The notes beneath the pieces were generated by a model. The model was not told the DNA's origin and ran no database searches. It saw only the letters and a program-made list of their open reading frames with translations. Source: Roseobacter sp. (GTDB lineage: Bacteria; Pseudomonadota; Alphaproteobacteria; Rhodobacterales; Rhodobacteraceae). From it: DNA of 64,000 nt. Position 1 is the first letter of the stretch, and each line of letters starts with the position of its first letter. Both the position numbers and the translations under genes were made by a program. The DNA lies in the NCBI GenBank assembly GCA_024636475.1, contig JAGXHA010000088.1:1-64000 (forward strand), in the 5' to 3' direction. Positions 8,527 through 17,173 of the stretch are shown here, one piece after another.

Positions 8527-9900
8527 TCAGCAATTTGGCACATTCACGGCCAGCCCGCCAAGCGAGGTTTCCTTGTATTTTTCTGACATATCCGCACCGG
8601 TCTGGCGCATCGTCTCGATACAGGCGTCCAGCGGCACCAGATGGGTGCCATCGCCGCGCAGAGCCAAGGACGCGGCCGACACGGCCTTGATCGCGCCCAA
8701 GCCATTTCGTTCGATGCAGGGCACCTGGACCAGCCCCCGGATCGGGTCGCATGTCATGCCAAGATGATGCTCCAAAGCGATTTCAGCTGCGTTTTCAATC
8801 TGTTCAGGCGTGCCGCCCATCACGGCGCAAAGCGCAGCGGCGGACATGGCTGCGGCCGATCCGACTTCGGCCTGACAGCCTGCTTCGGCACCAGAGATCG
8901 AGGCGTTGAATTTCACCAGCCCGCCAATGGCGGCGGCAGTCAGCAAGAAGTCTTCGATCTGCCCCTCTGAGGCGCCCGGCACGTGATCAAGATAATAGCG
9001 CAAGGTCGCGGGCATCACGCCCGCTGCACCGTTTGTGGGGGCGGTGACCACCTGTCCGCCCGCAGCGTTTTCCTCGTTCACGGCCATGGCATAGACGCTC
9101 ATCCAGTCGTTGATCGTGTGCGGTGCTTGCTGGTTCATGCCACGCTCGGCCACCAGCGCGTCATGAATACCTTTGGCGCGGCGTTTTACGTTCAGACCAC
9201 CGGGCAGAATACCGTCTGTTTCCAGCCCACGATTGATGCAGTCATTCATCACCTGCCAAAGCCGCTTTGACCCTTCGCGCAGATGCACAGCACCGCCGCG
9301 CGATTCCTCGTTGGCGCGTTTCATCCCGGCGATGGTCTTGCCCGAGGCGCGCGCCATTTCAAGCATTTCGGCAGCGGATTTAAACGGGAAGGGAACAGAG
9401 GCCCCCTCGTCGGTGTCTTTGCCTGCCGCCAGCTCGTCCGCCGTCATCACAAAGCCGCCGCCGATGGAATAATACATCTCGCGCAGGGTAACGTCACCTT
9501 GGGCGTCCGTTGCCATCAGCATCATACCATTGGCGTGGCCCGGCATCTTGACGTCGTAGTCAAATACCATGTCGGTCTTGGGGTTGAACGTCAGTGCGCC
9601 CAAATCCGGCAGGGTGATGATGCCTGTTGCCTTGATGTCCGCCAGGACGGCTTCGGCTTTGTCGTGGTCATAGTCTTGTGGCGTAAAGCCCGCGAGACCC
9701 AAGATCGTCGCGCGGTCTGTGGCGTGACCGATGCCGGTAAAGGCCAGGCTGCCATGCAGGGACGCACGCATACCGGAAAACTTGAACGGAGAGGCGCGCA
9801 TCAGGTCCAAGAACCGTGCGGCGGCCACCATCGGGCCCATGGTGTGCGAAGATGACGGGCCAATGCCCACTTTGAACATATCGAAAACAGAGAGGAACAT
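8527..9900 (-). CDS. sdaA: L-serine ammonia-lyase (iron-sulfur type)
   Basis: A 457-residue single-chain L-serine dehydratase converting serine to pyruvate and ammonia. The N-terminal domain has [10 protein letters not shown]. The C-terminal catalytic domain carries the three cysteines expected to ligate the 4Fe-4S cluster, in GCQAEVG, MTCDPI and VPCIERN. The frame extends upstream to 9993, but the family N-terminus [14 protein letters not shown] begins at ATG 9900, which overlaps by one base (TGATG) the stop of the upstream GST gene. The two are therefore likely translated in a coupled way. Confidence 0.95.
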   Translation of the reverse strand: MFLSVFDMFKVGIGPSSSHTMGPMVAAARFLDLMRASPFKFSGMRASLHGSLAFTGIGHATDRATILGLAGFTPQDYDHDKAEAVLADIKATGIITLPDLGALTFNPKTDMVFDYDVKMPGHANGMMLMATDAQGDVTLREMYYSIGGGFVMTADELAAGKDTDEGASVPFPFKSAAEMLEMARASGKTIAGMKRANEESRGGAVHLREGSKRLWQVMNDCINRGLETDGILPGGLNVKRRAKGIHDALVAERGMNQQAPHTINDWMSVYAMAVNEENAAGGQVVTAPTNGAAGVMPATLRYYLDHVPGASEGQIEDFLLTAAAIGGLVKFNASISGAEAGCQAEVGSAAAMSAAALCAVMGGTPEQIENAAEIALEHHLGMTCDPIRGLVQVPCIERNGLGAIKAVSAASLALRGDGTHLVPLDACIETMRQTGADMSEKYKETSLGGLAVNVPNC

Positions 9901-10586
9901 CAGGTGGCACTTCCTTGCGGTGGGGTGGCGTAGCGGGGTTTTGAAAACGGTGTGGGGCCAAGCCCTTCGGCTGTCTGCGCAGCGGCGGTACAAGGCAAAG
10001 CCTCAATCGCGCGGCACATGGCATGCAGATGGGGCAGGTCGTTTAGCTGAAACCAACTGCGATCGGTGTCTGAGGGGTAAAGCGCGCACCAGCGCAGCAA
10101 AGCCGCAAGGTAAAGCTGGATCGCAAGGGCAAACGGGGCATCGGCGGCGCGGGCCTCAACGGTATTTAGATGCTGTCCCAAAGCGCCCTGCATCGTTTGA
10201 CGCAAACGCGATTGGTGTTCGGAGTCCGGGCCTATGTATTTTTCCGGATAAAAAGTCATCCGCAGGGCGGGGTGGAGGGTGTTTGAGACGAAAAACAGCC
10301 ATTTGAGAAAATCAGCGCGTTTGGCGCTTTGGGCGGATGGCCCCAACTCTCCGTGTCGGTCGGTCAGCCACAGCAAAATGGCGCCCGTCTCGAATAACGG
10401 GCCGTCTGGAACCTCAAGCGCCGGGATCAGCCCGTGCGGATTCAGGCGCAGATAAGCAGGTGAGGCGTGTTCCGCCCGCCTGCGGTCCAAAAGAACGGCG
10501 GTATAGGGCAGGCCCAACGCCTCCAGCGCCAACCGGATGATAAGCGAGGCATTGTCGGGCGCAAAATGAAGAATATAGGGGCTCAT
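9900..10586 (-). CDS. Glutathione S-transferase family protein
   Basis: A 228-residue protein with an N-terminal thioredoxin-like domain (about 1-80) containing the glutathione-binding NPHGLIPALEVPDGPLFETGAIL pattern (cis-proline and the E/T-x-x-A motif), followed by a helical C-terminal domain. Substrate unknown. It overlaps the start of sdaA by one base, an arrangement suggesting co-expression with serine deamination, although no biochemical link is known. The start at 10586 gives the typical MSPYILHFAPDNAS beginning. Confidence 0.88.
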   Translation of the reverse strand: MSPYILHFAPDNASLIIRLALEALGLPYTAVLLDRRRAEHASPAYLRLNPHGLIPALEVPDGPLFETGAILLWLTDRHGELGPSAQSAKRADFLKWLFFVSNTLHPALRMTFYPEKYIGPDSEHQSRLRQTMQGALGQHLNTVEARAADAPFALAIQLYLAALLRWCALYPSDTDRSWFQLNDLPHLHAMCRAIEALPCTAAAQTAEGLGPTPFSKPRYATPPQGSAT

Positions 10587-10675
10587 GCTGGTGTGTTAAC
10601 CGATTACATCACTCAGGTACGATTGAAAACGACATGTTCAGAGGCAATGCAGAACTGCGCAACCGGATTTTACGC

Positions 10676-11164
10676 TCAGTCCGGTCGCAACGCTGCGTCT
10701 TCGACCCGGATACGCCTGTAAAGCATCGCGGCGTTCAAGACGGTGAACAGCAGCGCCACCCATGGCAACCCCAGCACCATCGGGGCCACGAAAATCTCGA
10801 ACACCACCAATGTATAATTTGGGTGAGGGATAAATCTGAACGGCCCTTTGGTCACCAGTGGCTCGTCGATGACGATGATACGTGTGGTCCAGCGGCGACC
10901 CAGCGTGCCCAGAATCCAAACGCGCAAGACCTGCAAGACGGCATAGAACGCCAGCCATCCGATGTGGATGTTTTGTGAAAAGCCAAAAATGACGAGGCAC
11001 AAAATCCAAGCGCTGTGCAGGGCGACCATGACGGGATAATGGTCGGCACCGACCTCGCGCGCACCGCGCGCCATCAAGGCGGCGGTGTTGCGTTTGGAAA
11101 TCACCAGTTCGGCCAAACGCTGTACAATAATGAAAGCGAGGAAAAGGAAGGCACCCAGCGTCAT
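10676..11164 (-). CDS. Isoprenylcysteine carboxyl methyltransferase (ICMT) family membrane protein
   Basis: A 162-residue integral membrane protein with about four hydrophobic segments. It has the ICMT/PEMT-type S-adenosylmethionine motif region GPFRFIPHPNYTLVVFE near the C-terminus. It directly follows the type III polyketide synthase. ATG 11164 overlaps that gene's stop as ATGA, so this start is preferred over the upstream in-frame ATG at 11218. In Bacillus the equivalent pair makes alkylpyrones and methylates them. By analogy this protein probably O-methylates the polyketide product (inference). Confidence 0.85.
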   Translation of the reverse strand: MTLGAFLFLAFIIVQRLAELVISKRNTAALMARGAREVGADHYPVMVALHSAWILCLVIFGFSQNIHIGWLAFYAVLQVLRVWILGTLGRRWTTRIIVIDEPLVTKGPFRFIPHPNYTLVVFEIFVAPMVLGLPWVALLFTVLNAAMLYRRIRVEDAALRPD

Positions 11165-12261
11165 GAGGCCACCGAAAGCGGCAAAAGCGACGCGGTAAAG
11201 CCGGGCCCAAGCGCGCAAAGGGCAAGCTGTCCGGTCTGGCCGGATTTCAGCACGCGGTCTAAAACGAACAAGGCTGTGGGGGCAGACATGTTGCCCGCCG
11301 CACGCAGGATTTCGCGTTCTGCGTCCAAGCTGCCTTTGGGCAGGCTCATCGTGGTTTCGATAGCTTCCAGAACCTTTGCCCCGCCGGGGTGGCAGACAAA
11401 GCGGTCCACCGCTTCAAGCGGTATATTGGCGCATTCTAGCATACCGATCAAAGCCGCCCGAAAATTCTGTTCGACAAAACTGGGGATCGACCGGTCAAAG
11501 ACGACGCCAAGACCGTTTTCATCGACATCCCAACCCATGATGCCCAAAGTGTCTGGCCAGATATGCTCTTGCCCGTCGCCAAGGGTCACTTTGCCGACAT
11601 CAACCGCGGTGCCTGAGCGCAGCACCACCGCTGCTGCCCCATCCCCGAACAGGACCGTCGCAATGATGTCGGCCTTTTGCAAACGGTCGGTGCGAAAAGA
11701 CAGTGAACACGCTTCGGCAGCGACCATCAAAACGGTTTGCCCCGGACGAGAGGCCGCAAGTCTGCGCGCCAGCGATAATCCGGTCACGCCACCCGCACAG
11801 CCCAAGCCAAAGACCGGAACGCGCTGCACATCGGTGCGAAACCCCATGGCCTTGAATGCCTGCGCCTCAAGCGTCGGTGTGGCGATCCCTGTCGATGAAA
11901 CGGTCACAATCACATCAACGCCTTTTGCAGTGCAATCTGCGTCGGCAAGGGCTGCCGTGGCCGAGTCTACAAACATTTGTGTGCCAGCCTGCAGATAGGC
12001 AACGCCACGGTCCGCCCAGTTGTGGTCTTGTTCGTACCACGTCACGGGCTGCACCAGATGACGCATGTCGACGCCCGCATTTTCAAACGCCGGAGCGAGC
12101 CTTTCGAAATGGGGATAGCGAGGTCCGAGCAATGCGCGGGCATACTCTTGAGCCATGGCTTGCGGCAGTTTGTATGGTGGCAAGGCGGTGCCGATCCCTG
12201 CAAGTGTGACGTTAGTGCTGTCAGCACGCTCAGCAACGAGAGGTTTGGACATCTCCAACAT
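11161..12261 (-). CDS. Type III polyketide synthase (chalcone-synthase-like)
   Basis: A 366-residue ketosynthase-fold enzyme. The catalytic triad is visible: Cys155 in FGLGCAGG, His291 in RFVCHPGG and Asn324 in GNMSAP. Bacterial relatives condense fatty acyl-CoA with malonyl-CoA to give alkylpyrones or alkylresorcinols. The starter unit cannot be read from the sequence. The open frame reaches a TTG at 12279, but ATG 12261 has GAAGG at suitable spacing. It is followed by the overlapping methyltransferase gene. It is divergent from rpiA across a 193-bp region rich in hairpins. Confidence 0.93.
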   Translation of the reverse strand: MLEMSKPLVAERADSTNVTLAGIGTALPPYKLPQAMAQEYARALLGPRYPHFERLAPAFENAGVDMRHLVQPVTWYEQDHNWADRGVAYLQAGTQMFVDSATAALADADCTAKGVDVIVTVSSTGIATPTLEAQAFKAMGFRTDVQRVPVFGLGCAGGVTGLSLARRLAASRPGQTVLMVAAEACSLSFRTDRLQKADIIATVLFGDGAAAVVLRSGTAVDVGKVTLGDGQEHIWPDTLGIMGWDVDENGLGVVFDRSIPSFVEQNFRAALIGMLECANIPLEAVDRFVCHPGGAKVLEAIETTMSLPKGSLDAEREILRAAGNMSAPTALFVLDRVLKSGQTGQLALCALGPGFTASLLPLSVAS

Positions 12262-12326
12262 GGACTTACCTTCAAACAAATAACACGAACAGTCTTAAGG
12301 TAGCCGTAATCTCGGCCCGATCCAGT

Positions 12327-12407
12327 CTTGGGGCGCTCTGTGTTCCCAAGCCTGCGTCAAAAGACGCAAGACAGGGGCAATAAGCTGATTTTGAGGGGTC
12401 GCACCCC
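12327..12407. other. Cluster of three short hairpins upstream of rpiA and the polyketide synthase
   Basis: Three inverted repeats lie close together: CTTGGG/CCCAAG (12327-12350), TGCGTC-AAAA-GACGCA (12353-12368) and GGGGT-CGC-ACCCC (12395-12407). They could form a structured leader of rpiA or, on the other strand, of the polyketide synthase mRNA. No T tract follows any stem and I do not recognise a known riboswitch or small RNA. Confidence 0.35.
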
Positions 12408-12454
12408 AGCCCGCCTACCTCTATAAGGGCATCGATCAATCAGGAGTCGCTGCC

Positions 12455-13243
12455 ATGGCCGGAGAACTTTCACCCATTGATAAGGCAAAATTTGTCGCAG
12501 CCAAGCGTGCCGCGCAATTTGTCGAAGACGGCATGCGTGTCGGGTTGGGAACGGGCTCGACCGCCGCTTGGCTCGTGCGATGCCTGGGCGAGATGGTCCG
12601 CGACGACGGGCTGCGCATCAAGGGTGTGCCGACGTCAACCCGGACAGCCCAACTGGCGCGCGAGGTCGGCATCGAAGTCATCAGTCTGGACGAAGCCAAA
12701 TGGCTGGATCTGACCATTGACGGTGCCGATGAATTTGATGGCGAGTTGAACCTGATCAAGGGTGGCGGCGGCGCGTTGTTGCAAGAAAAGATCGTCGCGA
12801 CCGCGTCAGACCAGATGGTGGTGATCGCTGATATCGGTAAAGAGGTGGAAACACTGGGGGCTTTCCCGTTGCCGATCGAGGTGATTCCGTTCGGCTGGCA
12901 GACAACCCAGGCGTTGGTCGAGGAAACCTTGATTTCGATGGACGTTCTGGGGCGGTCGTCGACCTTGCGGATGAATGGCGACATTCCATTCATCACCGAC
13001 GAGGGCAATTACATCATGGATTTGCATCTCAACCGGATTGGCAATGCGCGCCAATTGTCGCTGGTGCTCAACCAAATGCCCGGCGTTGTTGAAAATGGAC
13101 TGTTCATTGATATCTGTGATGCAGTGGTTATCGGCTTTGGTGATGGCCGCGTCGAAGTCCGCGATATCAATGCGGGCACGATTGACCGCGACCGGATGGA
13201 CTTTGTCGAGACTGACAACCTGTTCTCTGACCTGACCGACTGA
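12455..13243 (+). CDS. rpiA: Ribose-5-phosphate isomerase A
   Basis: A 262-residue enzyme interconverting ribose-5-phosphate and ribulose-5-phosphate in the pentose phosphate pathway. Family motifs are present in order: GLGTGSTAAWLV (phosphate loop), TIDGADEFD, KGGGGALLQEKIVA with the catalytic lysine region, and a C-terminal NGLFIDICD segment. The start has AGGAG upstream (around 12441). gor follows after 20 bp on the same strand, so the two probably share a transcript. This would pair NADPH-generating sugar metabolism with an NADPH-consuming reductase. Confidence 0.96.
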   Translation: MAGELSPIDKAKFVAAKRAAQFVEDGMRVGLGTGSTAAWLVRCLGEMVRDDGLRIKGVPTSTRTAQLAREVGIEVISLDEAKWLDLTIDGADEFDGELNLIKGGGGALLQEKIVATASDQMVVIADIGKEVETLGAFPLPIEVIPFGWQTTQALVEETLISMDVLGRSSTLRMNGDIPFITDEGNYIMDLHLNRIGNARQLSLVLNQMPGVVENGLFIDICDAVVIGFGDGRVEVRDINAGTIDRDRMDFVETDNLFSDLTD

Positions 13244-13263
13244 ATTAGAAAGGCCCCGACCGC

Positions 13264-14736
13264 ATGAGTGATTTTGATTTTGACCTGTTCGTTATTGGGG
13301 GTGGCTCCGGCGGGGTACGCTCCGCAAGGGTCGCCGCAAGCGAATACGGAGCAAAGGTCGGGCTGGCCGAAGAAGACCGCTATGGCGGAACCTGTGTGAT
13401 CCGGGGCTGCGTGCCCAAAAAGCTGATGGTTTTCGCATCGGGCTACTCTCATCTGGTCGACGAGGCCGAGTGCTATGGTTGGGATATCAAGCCCGGCACA
13501 TTTGACTGGCATTCCTTCCGCAAACGCCTGCACGGCGAACTTGACCGGTTAGAGACGGTATATCGCAAGTTGCTGTCCAGCTCTGGCGTGGAAACATTTG
13601 ACGCACGCGCCACCATCAAGGATGCGCATACTGTTGAACTTTCGACCGGCGAGGTCAAAACCGCCAAACATATTCTGGTCGCAACCGGCGGTCGCCCCGT
13701 GCGGCCCGATCTTCCAAATTCCGATCTGGGCATCGTATCTGATGACATTTTTCAACTCGATAAGCTGCCGAAATCCATTTTGATCATCGGTGGCGGCTAT
13801 ATCGCCTGCGAGTTTGCCTGCATTTTGAAGGGTCTTGGCGTTGAAGTGACGCTTTACTATCGCGGTGCGCAGGTCTTGCGCGGCTTTGATGACGAGGCCC
13901 GCGGGCTTGTCGCAGAATCAATGCGCGAGAACGGCATCGACATTCACACCGGCACCAACATTGTCGAAATGGCGCTTGATGCCGAACGTGAAGTGGGCAG
14001 CACCCCCAGCAATTCTGACGCCGCGATGGGGGCCACTGCAAAACAGGCGGGTGAACTGAACCGCCACAACGCCGCTGCGCGCGAAGGTACTCAAGGGCCG
14101 ATTTGGGTAAAGTCGACCAATGGCGGTGAAAAGGTCTTTGACACGGTGCTTTTCGCAACGGGCCGCGTCCCGATGACCCAGGATATGGGGCTGGAAGAGG
14201 TTGGCGTAACATTGGGCCGTGGGCGCGAAATCAAGGTTGATGAATACAGCCAGACGGGCGTCCCGTCGATTTACGCGATCGGCGATGTAACCAACCGGAT
14301 GAACCTGACGCCCGTGGCGATCCGCGAGGGCATGGCTTTTGTGCAGACGGTCTTTGGCGGTAACCCTACGCCGATGGATCATGACCTGATCCCGTCGGCT
14401 ATTTTTACACAGCCCGAAATGGGCACGGTTGGCCTGAGCGAAGAGCGGGCCCGCGACGCAGGTCCGGTCGATGTTTACGCGACATCGTTTCGTCCGATGC
14501 AGACATCGTTTGCGGGAAAAAGCCAGCGCGTCATGATGAAACTGATCGTGTGTCAAGAAACTCGGGTCGTTCTGGGGTGCCACATCGTCGCACCGAACGC
14601 GGGCGAGTTGATCCAATTGGTGGGCATTGCTGTCAAGGCAGGCCTTACGAAAGAGCAGTTCGACGCGACTTGTGCGGTCCATCCGACCATGTCCGAAGAG
14701 CTGGTTACAATGCGCATGCCGACACGCAGCGCTTGA
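13264..14736 (+). CDS. gor: Glutathione-disulfide reductase, with an atypical insertion
   Basis: A 490-residue FAD enzyme reducing oxidised glutathione with NADPH. It shows the FAD-binding GGGSGGVRSAR, the redox-active disulfide C44-x4-C49 in GGTCVIRGCVPKK, a second Rossmann motif GGGYIACEFA, and the C-terminal catalytic His473 in HPTMSEEL. Residues about 244-279 form an insertion rich in Ser, Asn, Ala and Gln within the NAD(P)-binding domain. The typical family member lacks it and is about 450-460 residues long. It sits 20 bp after rpiA. Confidence 0.93.
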   Translation: MSDFDFDLFVIGGGSGGVRSARVAASEYGAKVGLAEEDRYGGTCVIRGCVPKKLMVFASGYSHLVDEAECYGWDIKPGTFDWHSFRKRLHGELDRLETVYRKLLSSSGVETFDARATIKDAHTVELSTGEVKTAKHILVATGGRPVRPDLPNSDLGIVSDDIFQLDKLPKSILIIGGGYIACEFACILKGLGVEVTLYYRGAQVLRGFDDEARGLVAESMRENGIDIHTGTNIVEMALDAEREVGSTPSNSDAAMGATAKQAGELNRHNAAAREGTQGPIWVKSTNGGEKVFDTVLFATGRVPMTQDMGLEEVGVTLGRGREIKVDEYSQTGVPSIYAIGDVTNRMNLTPVAIREGMAFVQTVFGGNPTPMDHDLIPSAIFTQPEMGTVGLSEERARDAGPVDVYATSFRPMQTSFAGKSQRVMMKLIVCQETRVVLGCHIVAPNAGELIQLVGIAVKAGLTKEQFDATCAVHPTMSEELVTMRMPTRSA

Positions 14737-14805
14737 AATCCGGGCTGTGATGCCCAAATTTGATTAAGACGAAATCGCAGGAGCGATTAGAATAGGGAAG
14801 AGTTA

Positions 14806-16029
14806 ATGGCTGGAAATACAGGCGGTCCATGGGGCGGCGGCGGAAGTTCAGGCGGTGATAAGCCTGGCGGTGATCAGAACAAGCCAAATGGCAATCGACC
14901 AAACGGAGGGGGTCGGGGCCCCGGCGACAGGCCACAAATCCCGGAAATTGATGAATTGGTAAACAAAGGCCGCGAGCAACTGCGCGTGCTGATGGGCGGC
15001 AAGGGTGGTTCTGGTGGGACCGGCGGTTCTGGTGGTGACGGTGGACGTGGTCCGATCTTTACCCGCGGAACAGTCGGGCTTGGGGCCTTGGCCGCAGTCG
15101 TCCTTTGGGGCATGGCCAGCTTTTATACGGTACGTCCCGAACAGCAGTCGATCGAGCTGTTTTTGGGTAAATTCTCGGGTGTTGGCACCGAAGGTCTGAA
15201 CTTTGCGCCTTGGCCGGTTGTGACAGCCGAAGTGTTTGACGTGACGACAAACCGCGCCGAAACCCTAGGCGCAGGTCGCAATTCCGATGACAACGATGGC
15301 TTGATGCTGACGACCGACGAAAACATCGTCGACATTGATTTCCAAGTGGTTTGGAACGTCAAAAGTGCGCAGGATTTCAAATTCTCGCTGCGTGATCCTG
15401 ACGCTGCGGTCCGTGCGATCTCTGAATCCGCGATGCGCGAGATTATTGCCCAGTCCGAACTGGCGCCGATCCTGAACCGCGACCGTGCCGCGATCGAAGT
15501 CGCTGCACGCGAGTTGATCCAAACAACGCTGGACAATCGCAAAACTGGGATAAACATCATCCGCGTTAACTTTAACAAAGTGGATCCGCCCAGCCAGACC
15601 GTGACAATGACCGACGCTGAAGGTCGCACGACACAGCAAACCGTTATTGACGCCTTCCGCGATGTTCAGGCAGCCGCGCAGGAACGCGACCGGGTGGAAC
15701 GTCAGGCGGACGCCTATGCAAACCGGCGCACTGCCGAGGCACGCGGTGAATCAGCGCAAATTCTCGAAGCTGCCGAAGGCTACCGCGCCCGTGTCGTCAA
15801 TGAAGCTGTGGGTGAGGCAAGCCGGTTCGAGGCCGTTTTGCAGGAATACAGTGCCGCCCCTGAGGTCACGCGCAAACGTCTGTATCTTGAGACGATGGAA
15901 AAGGTTCTGGGAGATGTCGACAAGATTATCCTGGAGAACAACCAAGACGGCGGCGGACAAGGTGTCGTCCCGTATGTGTCGCTGAATGAGTTGCGCCGCA
16001 ATGCTGGCAACACCGGAGGGTCAAACTGA
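14806..16029 (+). CDS. hflK: Membrane protease regulator HflK
   Basis: A 407-residue SPFH/prohibitin-domain protein that, with HflC, forms the periplasmic cage regulating the FtsH protease. The N-terminus (about 1-85) is a glycine/proline-rich cytoplasmic low-complexity segment. A single transmembrane helix (about 88-108) follows, then the SPFH domain and a long coiled-coil segment rich in Ala, Glu and Arg. The stop overlaps hflC's ATG by one base (TGATG), so the partners are translationally coupled. Confidence 0.94.
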   Translation: MAGNTGGPWGGGGSSGGDKPGGDQNKPNGNRPNGGGRGPGDRPQIPEIDELVNKGREQLRVLMGGKGGSGGTGGSGGDGGRGPIFTRGTVGLGALAAVVLWGMASFYTVRPEQQSIELFLGKFSGVGTEGLNFAPWPVVTAEVFDVTTNRAETLGAGRNSDDNDGLMLTTDENIVDIDFQVVWNVKSAQDFKFSLRDPDAAVRAISESAMREIIAQSELAPILNRDRAAIEVAARELIQTTLDNRKTGINIIRVNFNKVDPPSQTVTMTDAEGRTTQQTVIDAFRDVQAAAQERDRVERQADAYANRRTAEARGESAQILEAAEGYRARVVNEAVGEASRFEAVLQEYSAAPEVTRKRLYLETMEKVLGDVDKIILENNQDGGGQGVVPYVSLNELRRNAGNTGGSN

Positions 16030-16928
16030 TGAAAAAACTAGGATTTATTGTTCCCATCATCGCCGTGGCGCTTGTGGGCTTGCTGTCATCGGTTTTCATT
16101 GTAGACGAGCGCGAAAAAGCGCTGGTGCTGCGGTTTGGCCAAATCAAACAGGTACGTGAAGATCCGGGTCTTGGCTTTAAGCTGCCCCTTCTTGACGAAG
16201 TCGTTCGCTATGAAGACCGTATTCTGACGTTGGAAACCCCGATGATCGAGGTGACCCCAGCCGATGACCGCCGTCTTGAGGTGGATGCGTTTGTTCTTTA
16301 CCGCATTTCTGACATTCGCCAGTTCCGTCAGGCCTTGGGTGTCGACGGTGGGCGTCAGGCCGAAATTCAGTTGAATGGTATCCTCGACGGTCAGATCCGT
16401 GCGGTGCTCGGTTCGCAAGGTGTAACGTCTGATACGATCTTGTCGCCCGAACGCTCTGCGCTGATGGACCAGATTCAAGAGCGGAGCGACCAACGTGCTC
16501 AGGCCCTTGGATTGAGTGTCGTCGACGTGCGGTTGCGCCAGACCAATCTGCCCGAGCAGAACTTTGACGCGACACTGCAACGTATGATCGCTGAGCGTGA
16601 CCGCGAAGCGACAGACGAGCGGGCGCGTGGCCGCGAAGCGGCACTCAGAGTGACTGCTCTTGCGGATCGTACCTATACTGAGATCCTGTCCGAAGCCCGC
16701 CGCGATGCACGCATCACGGAAGGTGAGGCAGATGCCGAACGCAACAAAATCTTTGCGGAAGCCTATTCCAAAAATTCAGAGTTTTTTGAGTTCTATCGGT
16801 CACTCAGTGCCTATGAGACAGCGCTGAAGGGAAGCAACTCGACAATGGTGATGTCGCCAGACAGCGAATTCTTCAACTACCTGCGCTCTGATCAGGGTAG
16901 CCGCTCTTCCGAAGGCGAAGGAAACTAA
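16029..16928 (+). CDS. hflC: Membrane protease regulator HflC
   Basis: A 299-residue partner of HflK. The N-terminal membrane anchor (about 4-24) is followed by VDEREKALVLRFGQI, the start of the SPFH domain. A charged coiled-coil follows (around 185-250, with ERDREATDERARGREA), and a C-terminal segment. It forms the HflKC complex around FtsH. It overlaps hflK by one base and is followed by a strong intrinsic terminator, so the operon appears to end here before degP. Confidence 0.94.
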   Translation: MKKLGFIVPIIAVALVGLLSSVFIVDEREKALVLRFGQIKQVREDPGLGFKLPLLDEVVRYEDRILTLETPMIEVTPADDRRLEVDAFVLYRISDIRQFRQALGVDGGRQAEIQLNGILDGQIRAVLGSQGVTSDTILSPERSALMDQIQERSDQRAQALGLSVVDVRLRQTNLPEQNFDATLQRMIAERDREATDERARGREAALRVTALADRTYTEILSEARRDARITEGEADAERNKIFAEAYSKNSEFFEFYRSLSAYETALKGSNSTMVMSPDSEFFNYLRSDQGSRSSEGEGN

Positions 16929-16954
16929 TCACCTTATCAACGGTGTAAAAGAAG

Positions 16955-16983
16955 AAGGGCCAGCCGCAGCGCTGGCCCTTTTT
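16955..16983 (+). terminator. Intrinsic terminator after hflKC
   Basis: AAGGGCCAGC - 6-nt loop - GCTGGCCCTT, a perfect 10-bp GC-rich stem followed by further T residues, 26 bp after the hflC stop. Confidence 0.9.
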
Positions 16984-17173
16984 GCGTTTGAGCGGGCAAT
17001 GTTCGCGCGAGGTTACCGCCAATCGGCAGCCGGCTGTTCACACAAAGGTTAGCATCGGTTGACTTGCGCGTGATCAAGCACATCTTTCAGCTTGCAGCAT
17101 ATGCGCTGCGGATGCACTCTGGTGCTGTTAAACTCGGAGCTCCGCGCTCCGCCTCATGTTCAGGAGATGATGA

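Noticed and set aside
12327..12407. Known riboswitch or 6S RNA
   Set aside because: The stems do not match any conserved core I know, and no terminator follows.
14806..15060. Glycine-rich repeat-like DNA at the start of hflK
   Set aside because: It encodes the normal low-complexity cytoplasmic tail of HflK, not a separate repeat element.
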